Below the pieces are notes generated by a model. It had not been told where the DNA came from, made no database searches, and saw nothing but the letters and a program-made list of their open reading frames with translations. DNA of 64,000 nt, taken from contig NW_026570289.1 in the NCBI RefSeq assembly GCF_019649055.1, forward strand, positions 434,001 through 498,000, written 5' to 3'. Each line of letters opens with the position of its first letter. The first letter of the stretch is position 1. This document shows positions 11,201-23,500 of the stretch, piece after piece. The position numbers and the translations under genes are program-made. This DNA is from Paramacrobiotus metropolitanus (Eukaryota > Tardigrada > Eutardigrada > Parachela > Macrobiotidae).

Positions 11201-14200
11201 CATCTAATAGTTGTATACATCTAATAGTTGTATAAATCGTACTTGCCATGCACCAAGCTACAACAGGGTACTATATATATATTCTAACAATTTAACCTTC
11301 ATGGCTATTTGTTGAATTAATACCCATAATTATGAGACAAAAGCGCATCAAGCATGCTTGCAATTGTGCATACCCATACCCTGTTGCATGTCTGATTTTT
11401 GTTGAAATTTTTGCGTTATTTTTATTTAGAGCTGTTCGGGAGTGGAAAATACACCAATCGCATGGAAAAAAAAGCAGTGGATATTTACAACCAGTGCATT
11501 AACGAGACGCAAGGTAAGCAAAGTTTCTGTACAGATAGAGTAAAGTATCCCTGCTGACGTAATTGGTATTATCTTGTACAAGTTTACGGTGCGCATGTAC
11601 TTGTGTTCCCTGTTGCACTAGCGATGACGTACTGACGTACTGCCTCCGTGTTCTTATCGGTAGCTTCCGATCAGAAGTTGCGCTTCGTCGCCGGCTAGTA
11701 GGGGCTTTGCGTTGCAAATTGTATGTCACATAAGTTAGCACCCATCTATATAAGTAAGACTTCCGGCCGTCGAAATTGGTTTGTCCGTATGGCTTAAAAC
11801 GAGCTAGTGTGCGGAACGCGCGTAGCTGTGACCAGCTCGCTCATAAACATACAAGAGCCGACCTGATTGCCAGTTAGTCCCCAAAACTTGCAGCACTCTT
11901 CTTTCGTTTGCCTTTCAACAGAACTTCTCAATCGATATATAAAAATTAAAAAGATAGAGAATTACATTTCAAACTTTTTGGTATCTAGCAAGTGGAAATC
12001 TATGGCACATCAAAACAGTTATGGCTGTTTTGGAGTGTCGTAAACAAAGCATAGGCCCGTGCGAGGAGGCTTTGCTTCCATCCTATGCTAAGTCTATGAG
12101 AAACTAAAATAGCCATAACTTTCTTGATTCGCCATAAATATCCACTTGTCAGATACCAAAAATTTTGAAATTTAATTTTTTATCTTCTGATATGTCGACG
12201 GGTAAGATCCGCTGAGAAGCAAACGAAAGACGAGCGCTTAAAATTTCGAGATCGACTGGGCTACTTGTATGTAAGCATGCAAAGGGGTGGAGTTACAGGC
12301 TTACACGTAAGGGCCTTACGTGGATGGTTTTTTGGCACCGCCTTCACACACGCATACATCTAATTTGCGCGGCAGCGAATCACCGCATTGTGTGTTCGGC
12401 CATGGCGTAACCTGTATTGACAGGTTCTTAGTTGCGTAGCATACAAGCAGCAACGCAAAGCCCGGAGTATCTCCGTTCCTAGCTAGCACTGTTAATTACC
12501 TTGTAATTACTTTTTTTGCCCGTGCTCGGGATGACAGGCATGTGTACTGGTCCGGTTGCTTATCGCAAATTAAAAAATGCTGTGAAGGACACCTCACTGG
12601 ATAAGTAGCCGAACTGACGCCGTTTAACAAACTCATAGACGGGAAATAAAAATTATTGTGGAATAAGAGAAAGGCCGTTAGACTGAAGCGCATTGTTTAC
12701 GGGGCTGCTCACACTGTTTGTCAGGTTATGATATTTTTGTGGAGTGTCACGTGCTCAAACGATGGATGTCATAAGTTCAAAAGATGTGGGATACATTCAG
12801 TTATCACCTAGAAGTCGAAATACGTTCCACGTTTTCAGTGAAAGTGATCAATATTAAACAATGTTAAGACTCAGACATCTTTCAGCGGTGGCTGGTATAC
12901 CGATCATCCAACCGCTTTGACTCAGCGAGAATTCTTCAGTTATGAATCATAAAGATCAGCTTAACCAATAATAAGCATTACTGGAGCAGATGTAAGGGTA
13001 GTGTTTGAAAGCGGTTGTCTGTGCTCTGTATCAGAACATACCGGCACGTGAAAGTGTATGCAAAGTGCAGCAGAGCATAGGATGTGTGGCCGGCACTGGC
13101 ATGATGGGAAGAGGTTCGTGCAGCAACTAAGGATATCACTTTCTTTTACAACCAGACACCAGTCTACGTATTTCTTTTATCAGCGTCTAGAAATGTATCC
13201 TAACAGGAAGAAGGAAGCGCTGGACGCAATCGATCAGGTCATTTTGCAGGGTGCGGTGGAGTATTTGTTAGAGGCACCATCAGATTTAGATAGCAGTTTT
13301 TCTTCTTTGTTCAGCGAGGATTCAGTATTTGACGATTGGTCATCAGACGAAGATCAGCTTATTTTACCTTTGCAACTTCGATCTTGTGTGGAGAATGCCA
13401 GATATATTGCCGAGCGGGAATCGTTACCGAAAAGCACCGATTTTGTTCAACGCATTTTGCCGCAACTTCCGGATCACATATTCCGTCGACAAATAATTGA
13501 CCGGAAATCAGTCACAAACCTCAATTAAAACAATTAAATATGCAGAACTCGGCGTCAAATTGTTGAGTGAAATAAATCCAACTTATGAATTTTTGCAACT
13601 GCTGTTTTTGGCGCTATTTTTGTTATGACAGCTTGTACTGTTTGTTAGCTGCATATGCTGATGACGGGTAAGTTCAGAAAACGGAGCTCTTTGGGCTGTT
13701 ATCTTGAGAACGTGCCGTATGATTGTTTTGACCATTCGGAGCGCAGCGTGTGATGACACATCTTACCGACGGTATCTGCTGCGCTTTATGCAGAAAAAAC
13801 CCAACGGCTTTTACATGATACCCGAATGTCTGACTTTTCGTAATGTCTGCAAGTAAGCAAGCGTAACTGATCTTCTATTTGTACTTGGTGGTCGCGGGAG
13901 TGTTCTCATTTCGCCCGATGCTTCAACATAGGGAGCGTATGCCAGCACATATTGGTACACGCACTCTGTATGCTGCAGCTTTCATCTGTCCGCGGCCACC
14001 TATCGAAAGCCGGTTACGCTTGCTTTACCATAAATTCAGTTTCGTTTGGACACCGTTTAATATTGATTACTTACCAGGGCACATAGGGGTCCTCCAAATT
14101 CAGAAAAATTTCATATTTTGTAAAATGGTAGTATACTATCGTAGTATGGTTAAAAAAATATTTTCATCTGCCATGGTCAAGAGGGCGTGGCCAGACAGCA

Positions 14201-17200
14201 TGTAAAAGTTTGCATATTATCGCATACTATGCAGTGCAGTGAGTGGAGTTATTCGTAATTAGTTTTATATTAAATTTTTACTGTAGCACCGTGAACTTTT
14301 GCAGCTGTCGAGTGGTGATGTAAACGAAGACCACGTGCGGCGACTCGTGTCACTGCTGCCTAAATACACATTTTCGAAAATCTGTTATGAAATGCAGTAC
14401 GAGGACAGGCTTAGTATTCGCGATCACCTAAAAAACTAGCGAGAATTCGCGATCACCGTGCCCGGGTTGTGCAGAACAGCCAGTCACCAGCCAGCCACCA
14501 AGAGGAGGCACCCCACACAACCATTGGACTGGACTGCCTTCCTTTGGTGGCTGGCTGGTGACTGGCTGTTCTGCACAACCCGGGCACGGTGATCGCGAAT
14601 TCTCGCTAGTTTTTTAGGTGATCGCGAATACTAAGCCTGTCCTCGTACGAGTACATATCTGCTAATTAGTAAAAGAAGTTTTTTGCACGGTTTACTCGTA
14701 CATACAATTCTAACTGATAAAAAATTTTCGAAAATGTGTACTGGCAGCAATGACACGAGCTGCCGCACGTGGGCATCGTTTACATCACAACTGGACAGCT
14801 GCAAAAGTTCACGGTGCTACAGTAAAAATTCAATATAAAACTAAATACGAATAACTCCGCTCACTGCATTGCATAGTATGTGATAATACGCGAACTTTTA
14901 AATACTGTCTGGCCACGCCCCCTTGGCCATGGCAGATGAAAATATTTTTTTAAGCATACTACGATAGTATACTACCATTTTACAAAATATGAAATTTTTC
15001 TGAATTTGGAGGACCCCTATGTGCCCTGGTTAGTTTTCTGGCATTTAACAAATTGCCCTGAACCACTGTTGCAGAGTGCCTCCAAATGTGCGTGACCGTG
15101 GTAGTCTCATGCCGTACAAATGTCACGCCAAGTTCAGGGTAGCAGTATGCTGCTTGCATAACAACTGTTTCCATTTGATTCCAACTAAATCTTTCTACCT
15201 AATGCGAAAGACGCAGAACGGCAGAATGTCCACCGTTATCTTGCTTTCTCTACAGATAGGGGAATCGACGTCCACCGTCTCTTGCGCGCTATTGATGATT
15301 TGTTTGCTGGGTGGTCGCTATTAAAAAACAATCCCAATGTGTCCGCTTTCCGCCTGAACGACGTTCTCCTCCGTCTGCAACAGAACAACATTCAGACCAT
15401 CATTTATTTATCCGTAGAAAGAGACGATTTTTCCAGCGACCAGAACATCCTCTTCTTCAGGATGCCTGGCCGCCTTTATAACCGGTGGGAACTTTGCGCC
15501 CATTACCCAAATCCATGCAATGCAACTGGGCAGTTGATGACCATATGGAAGACTATTGTCCAACGTTTGATGAAAGTGACCAATGCAAGTGTCCAGTGGT
15601 CAACAGTGGAGAAGCGGTTGGAGAAAGTTCTCATGTTGGATTTTACGCTGGCAACGGTGCAAAATGTGATTTGAAAATCCAAGGTTCCATAATTCTTTCG
15701 GAGTTTTCTCGGCTCTTCTGTTTTTCGATTGTCTGTTGTTTTTTCACAAGTTTATTTTTTTTTTGTCTGATTCTTTTAAGACTAAAATTTTTAGATAACA
15801 TTGAATAATTATTTTTCAGGATTTTTGTTTGTTTTCATTTCGTTTTTATTCTCGGTTTCCATTTTGCAATGATTTTATGCAAGATTCTTGTTTTGCTTCA
15901 TTTTTAACTCATGTTTTACGAGTACATATTTGAAATTCGTTTCAGTTTATAACGGCAATGGTGCGAACCGTGATTTGTAAACCTACTGAATCCCTAAACA
16001 AACCGTTTCTTTTTTCAACTTTTCTATTTGTTTTGCTTGTTTTTCTGGTTCTTTGAATTTTTATTTATTTCATTTCACCAGTAAAAGTAAATTTTTTTTA
16101 GATTCCAAATGGAACGATGGACTTTCTAAGGCGTAAAACGTTTGGTGATCTTGGGAGACCACCATACCGCTCGCGATTTCTAGCAAGCTTCTTGACGCTG
16201 TTCAACAACATGCTTAATGCGTCTTCGGTAAATTTTCGAGCCACTGCTGCTACACAGTTTGGGGCCCCGCTCTCAGAGTATCTCATCAAGCTGGATCAAA
16301 CGATGGCGCAGCTGGAACGGGACGGGGATGTGGGACTTGCGACACTGGCCGATTGGCTGTGGTGGATAGCGCTAAATCATTATTACCTCGTATATCAAGA
16401 GGCTTACCACTGCGTGAAGTTGGTAAAAACAGCCATGCCGTTGACTGTTTCGCGGATGTTCTTCAGAACATATGTACCAAACGAGGTCGTCCAAAAGGTC
16501 AAGCACACGCTTATTTGTTGATAACCAAATTCGCTGAGAAATTAAAATAAGGGTCTGCTTTTTGCGCTCAACAGGCCAAAGAGCTGACATCCGAAATTGT
16601 AAACGGGGTACGCGACGCAGTTCTGCTCAAAACAACCTGGATGGACATGGGAACAAAAGAAACCGCCATGGATCGGCTGAATCATACGCTGCGGAATGTA
16701 GGATATCCCGAGGAGTTCTTGAACAACTGGACACTTATCGATGGCCTCTACGCAAAGGCTAGTTAACCTCCTTGAACGCTCCGCTACTCTTTTAAAACAA
16801 ACTATAAAGTGTGAAAATAAACCGGATCCCCTAAGTAACACTTTGCTTTGGTTTGGGTAACGGGAAAAGAGTCACTAATAAAAAAAAAAGAAAACATCAA
16901 AAATAATAAGACGTGCTTATTTACGTACTACTGAAATCATTCATGGTGATTTTTGCCGCATACATGCGGTAACAATGACCATGAAATGAAGGGTGCGAAC
17001 GCTATTATGTTTGCAGGTGCAAATGGGAAACAGTCACTAATCGACCAAACGAAAACGTTGTTGATGTGTTTGTCAACATAGTAAAGAAAGGGACAAAATG
17101 CGACAAAAATAACCGCGAAATAAACATCTGAAAATGCTGTCACATTTGTAGGTTCAAGTGGGGAAGTCATTATACGAGACACTGCGCAACATTGATCAAA

Positions 17201-18381
17201 GCAGCAGCTGGATTAATCTCCAAAAGCTTGCTCGATCTAACGCCCGCAGTGACCCCTTTTGCCCGGCCGATTTAACCGAAGTGTTCGCCAAGTTTTACTC
17301 GGACATCAACTATATCGGTATCGCTCTAGCTTGTTGATTCTTGAAACTATTTTCCTCATTATTTCTTTACATATGATTATTTTTCAACGATGCGGGTACA
17401 GGTTTTAGAAATGTTTTGGAAAAGGAAGATACTGTTTAAAAACCTTATTTTGCTTTCCAACAAACAGTTCTACATTTCCATTTTTTGTACCCTTGTTTTT
17501 CTGTTTTCTGTTAGTCATCTGCTTTCTACTTGTGATTCCCTCATTCGCTCTTCCTGCTTTGCTCGTAGAGACTGAATTACTAGGCGGCTTAAAATGATCA
17601 AATGATTGACTCTGCAGTTATTCCGGAGTCACTGTTACAACCACCAATCTTGTACCCAAGCAACTTGGACATTTTTAACTACGCTCGCTTTGGTTATATT
17701 ATTGGGCACGAATTTACCCATGTTTTGGATATCGGAGGTAAGTACGGATTTCTTGAAGAAGAAACACGTTCGTCCAACTTACGTACGTAATTGTAATCTT
17801 GTTTCTAGTGAAAGAGTTTGACACGGAGGGCGGCAAACCGTTTTACTGGTGGACAAATGCGACACAGAACAATTATCATGCGAGAAAATACACTTTAGTG
17901 GATTTTTACAACAATATCAGCACGAAGAACGACAGCATCGATGCACGGCAAACTCTTATAGAAAATACTGCCGACAATGGCGGATACCGCGCTGCTTACT
18001 TGGTTATTATTTTCGATTTTTTAACGAAAATTCGAGTGCAGGTAAGGAGTACTTCTTCTGCAGGCTTTTCAAGACTTTATGCGCCGCACGGGATACCGCA
18101 TCAAACTACCCGGATTAGAAGCCTTAAATGAAAGCCAGCTGTTCTGGCTGATAGGGGCTCAGGTGACCCTTGCAAGCGGTCATGTCCGGGTTATGACGGT
18201 GAGCTAAAGCGGAAACTGTTTTCAGGCATGGTGCACCAGTCCTTTATTAAAAAATTATGACGAGAAGCACGGGCCGAACCGATTCCATGTGATGGGACCG
18301 TACATGAACAGCGAGGATTTCGGTGCAGATTACAGGTGTCCACTAGGAACTCCAATGAACCCGCGGATGAAGGCGTGGTAG
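8204..18381 (+). CDS. M13 family (neprilysin-like) metallopeptidase, copy 1, spliced
   Basis: Secreted zinc endopeptidase of the neprilysin/ECE family, which cuts short peptides outside the cell. Exons inferred from splice sites and copy comparison: 8204-8327, 8498-8635, 11430-11513, 15256-15656, 16102-16497, 16575-16757, 17152-17317, 17618-17737, 17809-18002, 18064-18162, 18226-18381. All phases agree, giving 686 codons plus TAG. Exon 1 encodes a hydrophobic leader (MLFMDVVGFLQFLVTAANVV), read as a signal peptide. Exon 2 has DPCVDFFAYACNR, the M13 N-terminal signature. Exon 8 has IGHEFTH (HExxH zinc site) and exon 9 ENTADNGGYRAAY (third zinc ligand). Exon 11 has the GPYMNS..F and PMNP C-terminal motifs. 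Oddities: the canonical NAxY substrate motif reads AKFY; the end is KAW without the usual Cys; exon 6 uses a GC donor. Introns 2 and 3 hold transposon insertions. It is shorter than the roughly 750 residues of neprilysin, consistent with a secreted form. Confidence 0.88.
9535..11183 (-). mobile_element. Non-LTR retrotransposon, 5'-truncated, in intron 2 of M13 copy 1
   Basis: A 380-codon minus-strand frame (11,183-10,041) starts inside a reverse transcriptase domain: VQQGDPLGPLLFCLALHP, then WFLDDGTMGG as the catalytic loop (FLDD in place of the usual YADD). The frame ends with a zinc-knuckle-like Cys/His cluster (CAKC...HHGLSC). A one-step frameshift near 10,040 leads into 10,032-9,556: KLEPRG, RPDG, WDVT and IQRGNAASVLGT. 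The RPDG...WDVT pair resembles a PD-(D/E)xK nuclease core, so a restriction-like endonuclease is possible; that part is inference. No upstream domains are present. An AATAAA lies at the 3' end near 9,550. It lies antisense to the host gene and is presumably removed by splicing. Confidence 0.8.
11164..11239 (+). repeat. Short tandem repeat at the 5' truncation point of the retroelement
   Basis: Four copies of a 17-21 bp unit (CTAATAGTTGTATAAATCA) lie exactly where the reverse transcriptase frame begins. The unit overlaps the first codons of the element (the minus strand reads TTI then SVQQGD), so the repeat was built from element sequence. Confidence 0.85.
11925..12215. mobile_element. Foldback (MITE-like) element in intron 3 of M13 copy 1
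   Basis: The left arm has TTTTTGGTATCT.GCAAGTGGA..T.TATGG and GTTATGGCT. The right arm, from about 12,105, is its reverse complement (AGCCATAAC...TATCCACTTGTCAGATACCAAAAA). A looser outer match pairs TTTCGTTTGC near 11,900 with GCAAACGAAA near 12,218. The loop is about 70 bp. There is no coding capacity. Confidence 0.7.
13193..13528 (+). pseudogene. PIF/Harbinger transposase N-terminal fragment
   Basis: The 111-codon frame from the ATG at 13,193 has an acidic N-terminal half, then ENARYIAERESLPKSTDFV and RILPQLPDHIFRRQI. The same layout (RYL....IPKS..F, VLPALDDDSLRQELRMS) occurs at 62.5 kb, where it runs into Harbinger-type sequence. Here the homology stops at IDRKSVTN, and no nuclease domain follows. 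It lies 550 bp left of a Harbinger-type MITE in the same intron. Related families could share this N-terminal layout. Confidence 0.5.
14074..15029. mobile_element. 956-bp foldback MITE with 3-bp TTA target duplication
   Basis: The element begins CCAGGGCACATAGGGGTCCT and ends with the reverse complement of the same string. Both ends are flanked by TTA (14,071-14,073 and 15,030-15,032). A 3-bp TWA duplication is the hallmark of PIF/Harbinger transposition. Imperfect arms of about 430 bp meet at a central palindrome: 14,396-14,502 pairs almost perfectly with 14,541-14,648 around a loop of about 38 bp. It has no open frame and lies in intron 3 of M13 copy 1. Confidence 0.9.
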
Positions 18382-19350
18382 AGATGGCTTCATCGTTTGA
18401 TTAGAAGTTTTTGCTGTAAAGTGGTGATAGGCGATAAAAACAGATGATCACTACCAACATCAAAATCGGCAAATGCTACAGCCGTTGCAAGAACACGAGC
18501 GCACGTACGAGTACCACCGACAGCGGAATCCAACTTGTTTTTCAACAGCTGAACGCCGATGAGCAAACAACAGCAAAATCGAAAAAATGAGCGCATTTCA
18601 CTTTCATTAGTGATCTACTCTTTCTTTAACAATAATTATAGGTGTCGTCAAAAATAATTATGATGGGCAACCGATAACCGAATTCCCTAACCGAAACGGC
18701 GTATGGCGCAAATCAAAACTGGCCAACAATAAAATACAAACAACGAAGTGAATTTCACTAGTTTATTACAGTATACATAGTACGGTACTTACATATCATG
18801 CCTTCATTTTCAATGGCAAATAGCTCGCCATAAAACTCGTATCTCTGCAGTTGCTCTCCAAAGGGAAAACTACATGACATATAAACTGCTTGCATCGTAC
18901 CCACTTGCTTAGTTTTTGTGGTTGGTAAACTTCCGCTTGGTATTTTTGTCGTGAATAAATAAAACCAAATCTTTATTTTTGACCAGTGCAGGCCATTCAA
19001 AGGCTTTATCCAGCTATTAACATCGCGCAAATACAGTTGCAGTAAGATGTAACTCTTGTTACTGCCGAATGGTTGGCCATACAGTCAGTAAAGTTATAAA
19101 GAGTGGACCAAAATGTAAGTACTGAAGCATGAATTTATTTTAAATATTATTTTATGACTACCTTCTCGTAAAAACTGTAGTACTTTTTTCCGTAGTCGGA
19201 GTTATAGATACGAGTATTCTATTTCCAGCCTGCTTTGTTCTGTCCGCAGGCGTTGACAGCAGTCATTCATTAATTAAAAATTAATTAGCGTAATTAACGT
19301 TGGTTTCCGGTTGTTCACTGTCCGGAAGCTGGAATTTAAAAATTCTGTAA
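18382..19350. other. Spacer between M13 copy 1 and the nuclear receptor region
   Basis: No gene is recognised. It presumably contains the 3' UTR of copy 1. Frames such as 18,758-19,030 (minus) are short and featureless. Confidence 0.45.
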
Positions 19351-19359
19351 TTCAGCTTA

Positions 19360-19565
19360 ATGTGTACAAGTATTTCCACAAAGGCGAACACTACCGGTAT
19401 ATGGGCGGCGAAGGCTGCCTGTTTAATTGCCGTTACTGCCGGGAAATGCTGGGGTGCGATCCGGGATATATCTCCTTCAGTGAATCCATCAACGACCAGG
19501 TCAACACAATCAACTTGACTACCGTGAAGTAGTATCTGCTGCTGTCGGCGGCATTTCTTTGCTCG
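19360..19565 (+). pseudogene. Nuclear receptor ligand-binding exon relic
   Basis: The frame reads KYFHKGEHYRYMGGEG, CRYCREMLGCDPGYISFSES and then a stop near 19,530, after which YLLLSA continues. Exon 6 of the gene at 23.1 kb has KYFYKGDRYYCMPGED, CKYWIEVLGWDPDFMHFND and YLLLTV in the same order. This is a broken paralogous copy of that exon about 3.8 kb upstream. No other exon of this copy is evident. Confidence 0.7.
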
Positions 19566-20004
19566 GGTTAGTTATCTATGGTTAGAGCCCAACTGTTAGT
19601 TTTTATTTATTATTATTTAATTTAGTACTGTATTGTATGATACTGATACCAGTCTTTTCTTCTTTTGGTGTCGATAGGCAGTGATTGATGTGCGTCTTAA
19701 ACGTTATTTTCCCAATCCATATTGCGTCTATGCAGTAGCTACCTAATAAGTTTTGGAAGTTTTTCCTTGTCTATAATTCGAAGGTGTCATGTGCGAGTAG
19801 TATCTGTATAGAAGTTATTTCCAGACTGCTCACATCGTCTTACAATCTTTTTAAGTCTTCATCTGTGATTGTTGTCTTGTTCTACAAACCGGTGAACTTT
19901 TACAAGCGACAAAACCGGCATACACTGGAAACAAGACGAAACCAATCATCATCGTCTTCGCTAATTGTTACTGTCAGCACGACAAACTACGGATCAATAT
20001 CCAT

Positions 20005-20277
20005 TTAATTTCTGTAATTTCCGGTCACCGTCAGAGCCGTGTTGTGTGCGGACGATACCGGAACGCACCTTCTGAACGGCATGGAATTGCCACGGTGGCT
20101 GATTAAACCGTACCGAGCTGTTAGACTGTTATAAGGATTAGTCGTTCGACTGTTATAAGGATTAGGCACGTCACGCTCTTCCATTTTACTACTCGCCTGT
20201 GATTCAGTTGTTATTCTGGTGGAGAGAGCGCTAAAGGAAGCCGTTGAAAGGGACACGCTACCGTTGGGATTTGCCAA
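20005..20277 (-). CDS. Hypothetical Ser/Asn-rich frame
   Basis: A 90-codon minus-strand frame rich in Ser, Thr and Asn. It contains a short internal duplication (NPYNSRTTNPYNSLT) that comes from a tandem repeat in the DNA. I see no domain and no splice support. It overlaps the region just upstream of the nuclear receptor gene on the other strand and may be chance. Confidence 0.15.
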   Translation of the reverse strand: MANPNGSVSLSTASFSALSTRITTESQASSKMEERDVPNPYNSRTTNPYNSLTARYGLISHRGNSMPFRRCVPVSSAHNTALTVTGNYRN

Positions 20278-20525
20278 CTAAGGGGCTTCTTTTTAATCTG
20301 CTGCTATCAAGAAGTTTATTTGTGGAATCTGCCACTCGCCATTTCCTGCATACTTATGCAGAGAAACAATCCTTACTCCTCTGATTTGCGTTGAAGTTAT
20401 AATTCGTTTACGACACTTACAATATAATTTTATACGCTTGACCAACCCATTCTACATTTTACATTACACGGTTTTAAATAGTGCCACTACTGACCTTGTA
20501 CATTTTTCTTCAACTGGAAAAACGC

Positions 20526-23500
20526 ATGGCTAACCCGGCTAACCCGGCACCTTCCTTTAAATGCACACCGGAAATCATTTTTTCGTGTGATACTTGCGGC
20601 AAGTCCACATTCCGGCACGGACCGTTACATGACGGTAAACAATGCGCGAAATGTGCAGCGGTAAGCCGGTGCTGCGTGATTAGCGGATACATGATCTGCT
20701 GTATACGTATAGATGCACACAACTATTATTAATTTTTGCCATCACTGCACTAGTGTATTCTGTTATTCTATAACCTAGTTCTGTTTCCAATGTGTTTCGG
20801 AGTAAGTAGTAGAATTTGTTCATCATACCATCAGTAACAACAATAATCAGATTCGTGCAACGCATGTATTTCAGAGAATAAGCACGTTTCGGCATTAGTA
20901 CATCAAACCCTGTGGTTGGAAAACGAGATTTTTGGTGTACCATATTCTGCCATAATAATTTTATGAGCATAAGAACCAATCCGACTACGAGCGAACAGAC
21001 TATTCGTACCGGCTGTTTGAGCTGGGTGAATCAAACACCAATCGATTGACAAATCTAACGCACTTAACCCATTCAGAATAATATGCTTGAACAAATTTTT
21101 GTTTGCAGGCTTCCGGTAAACGACCCCACACGGTTTCCATACTGCATGATCCGCAAAATTTCCTGCAAAACACCGGTAACTGTCTGTGGCGCAAAAAGCA
21201 TCGAACGCAGGATACCACTGCGCCACCAGCCCGCGCATCATCATCTCGTGCGAACTTGATCGGTGTGTACAGGCAGACGCACAAACAGAGATGTTCATAC
21301 AGTGTCTTCTTTCATAATTACTGCCCATGCTTACCTTAAGACTGATAGGTGTCATCTTCAGGCACAGCGCGAGCACATAATGAGCAGTTATGTAGAAAAG
21401 GAGAATTTGCCATCTGTCAGAATTAACATGACGATAACACTCTCGTTTTAACACGATGCTGTACACCATATGAGATACATATTAGGTAGTGCCTAATATC
21501 TTGTATTGGATCCAGAGTTGTCTGTACAGTAATATCGTACTACAGGATCCGACTTCAGAATTTTAGCAGCCCCTCCGCGTTTCTGTATGTCTTAACGGAA
21601 TTACAAAGTACAAATATGTACACATGTGGAATTACAGACATGTGCGCTGAAACAATACACATTTACACATAATATCAAATCGTCGCAAGTGCATAAGTAA
21701 TTCGTTGTGTTATATTTTTTCAGACGTCACGGTTATGAGTACCGTAATTGGTCCGCACCAATACTAGGGGTGGTTTTGCAGGTGCTAAAGGTGTTTCAGT
21801 TAATGCAAGAAGCAGCACAGCCTCGCATACGGTAACTCCAGCGTCTAACACAGTCATCCTCGGAGAAAGTGGTCACTTCAGCACACACAACATTAAATTT
21901 TGTCCAACAGCCCCAGCAGCTATCCGCGATCTGGTGCGAAGTTGCGGTTAGTATGATAAGTGTGCGCGCCTGTTTTTTAATTTCGAGACCGCATATTATC
22001 CTGGCCTTGCTGCATTTTTTACCGAGGATCATAAATTGTAATCTCGTTCAAGCCGACCTTCATTCGTATTTGTATGTGCTGTAGTCATGGAAAGTACAAA
22101 ATAGTAAATAAAGAAAATGCAGAGTATCTCATTTCATATGAAACTGACCTTCGATTTTCAGATATGGGTACACAATGCGCCGATTTATTGCCGGTTGCGG
22201 GGCCCGATCTGCTGACCCATTCGGCCGTCTTACCGCCCATCGTTATCCGTTTCTGGGATTTGGCCCGAGAGCACAGCATCAGCTTCCAACAAGCTGCTGG
22301 CAATGTTTGTGCAGCGTGCGACGCGGCATATGGTGACCAGATTGCGGTGTACGACAGTTTTATGAAGGCAGCGCTGTGTGAAGGATTAATACCAGTACGT
22401 GTTACTAGAACTGATAAAGCACTGTATGTATAAGTTACAGTACAGCGAAATGGATTAACGAAATGACACAATGTTATCAGATGTACTTTGGGTTTTTATG
22501 GTGACCTTTTGTCATAATCACAGATTACATTTTTGTACAGTCCTAAAATCTTGGGTAACTGCATCTAATAACATTTTTGGCTAATACCACGTGTTTGTCT
22601 GTAAATGTGCACATACATGTATCTGTACATAGACAAAAACTTTGCAAAATCTGGAGTTTTTCTTTCGCTGTAGCACCAACCGCAAACAACTCTGGCCCGT
22701 GCTGCCCAGGCTTGTCAGCGTGCTGTTGTGGATAATGCGAAGCGTATAGGACATTTCGCGTCAAGTATTCCGGTGTTTCGCGATTTCCCGAATGAAGACC
22801 AGCGTATCCTGCTAATGGAAAAGTTTTTCGTATGCAGCATGGTACAGATATGTGCGCTCGCATATAGTTGTCATATTATTTCTGCATCGAGGTCATCGTT
22901 CTGCGCAAGTGTGTATAGGAAAATCGGAAAGGTGATAAAGCTTTTGTTCCTAGAATTTTTCATCTTTCTAGCGACAAATAGTTAATTTCATCATTATAAT
23001 CGACGAATCGCTTTACCGCACTTGTAAGCGTGTGAGAATAAAAATATGCACTTGTTATCGTACATTTATACGATTGACTGGCTACCTGTATGTGGAGCAG
23101 CATAAGCATATTCTAAAAATTAAATATGATATGCTTTGTAGATCCATGCTAGCAAATACTTCTACAAAGGTGACAGATATTACTGTATGCCTGGAGAGGA
23201 CAGCGTGCAGAACTGTAAGTACTGGATCGAGGTGTTGGGTTGGGATCCTGACTTCATGCACTTCAACGACTGCTTCTTCGCTGCGGTAAACGATATCGGT
23301 CTGACCCACACCGAGCGATATCTCCTGCTAACCGTCGCTTTATTTTCTCCCGGTATGCCAACTACCGACAAAAAATATTGTGCTGTAAAGATTAGTGACG
23401 TCAGTGACCTTTCTTCAGATGTCACACACGTGTCCAGCATTACCAAGCGCACCATGGAATGCAGTTACGCGTACTTTTTGAGCGTGCTGTATTATCTTCT

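Noticed and set aside
13058-13192. Upstream part of the 156-codon frame as part of the transposase
   Set aside because: Coding-like features begin at the Met at 13,193; the earlier codons show no similarity to the 62.5-kb relative.
21000-21469. Minus-strand frames of 94 and 188 codons over the nuclear receptor gene
   Set aside because: They lie antisense to exon 2 of the receptor, whose splice sites and phases are consistent. No domain is seen.
22085-22471. 128-codon minus-strand frame
   Set aside because: Shadow of nuclear receptor exon 4 on the other strand.
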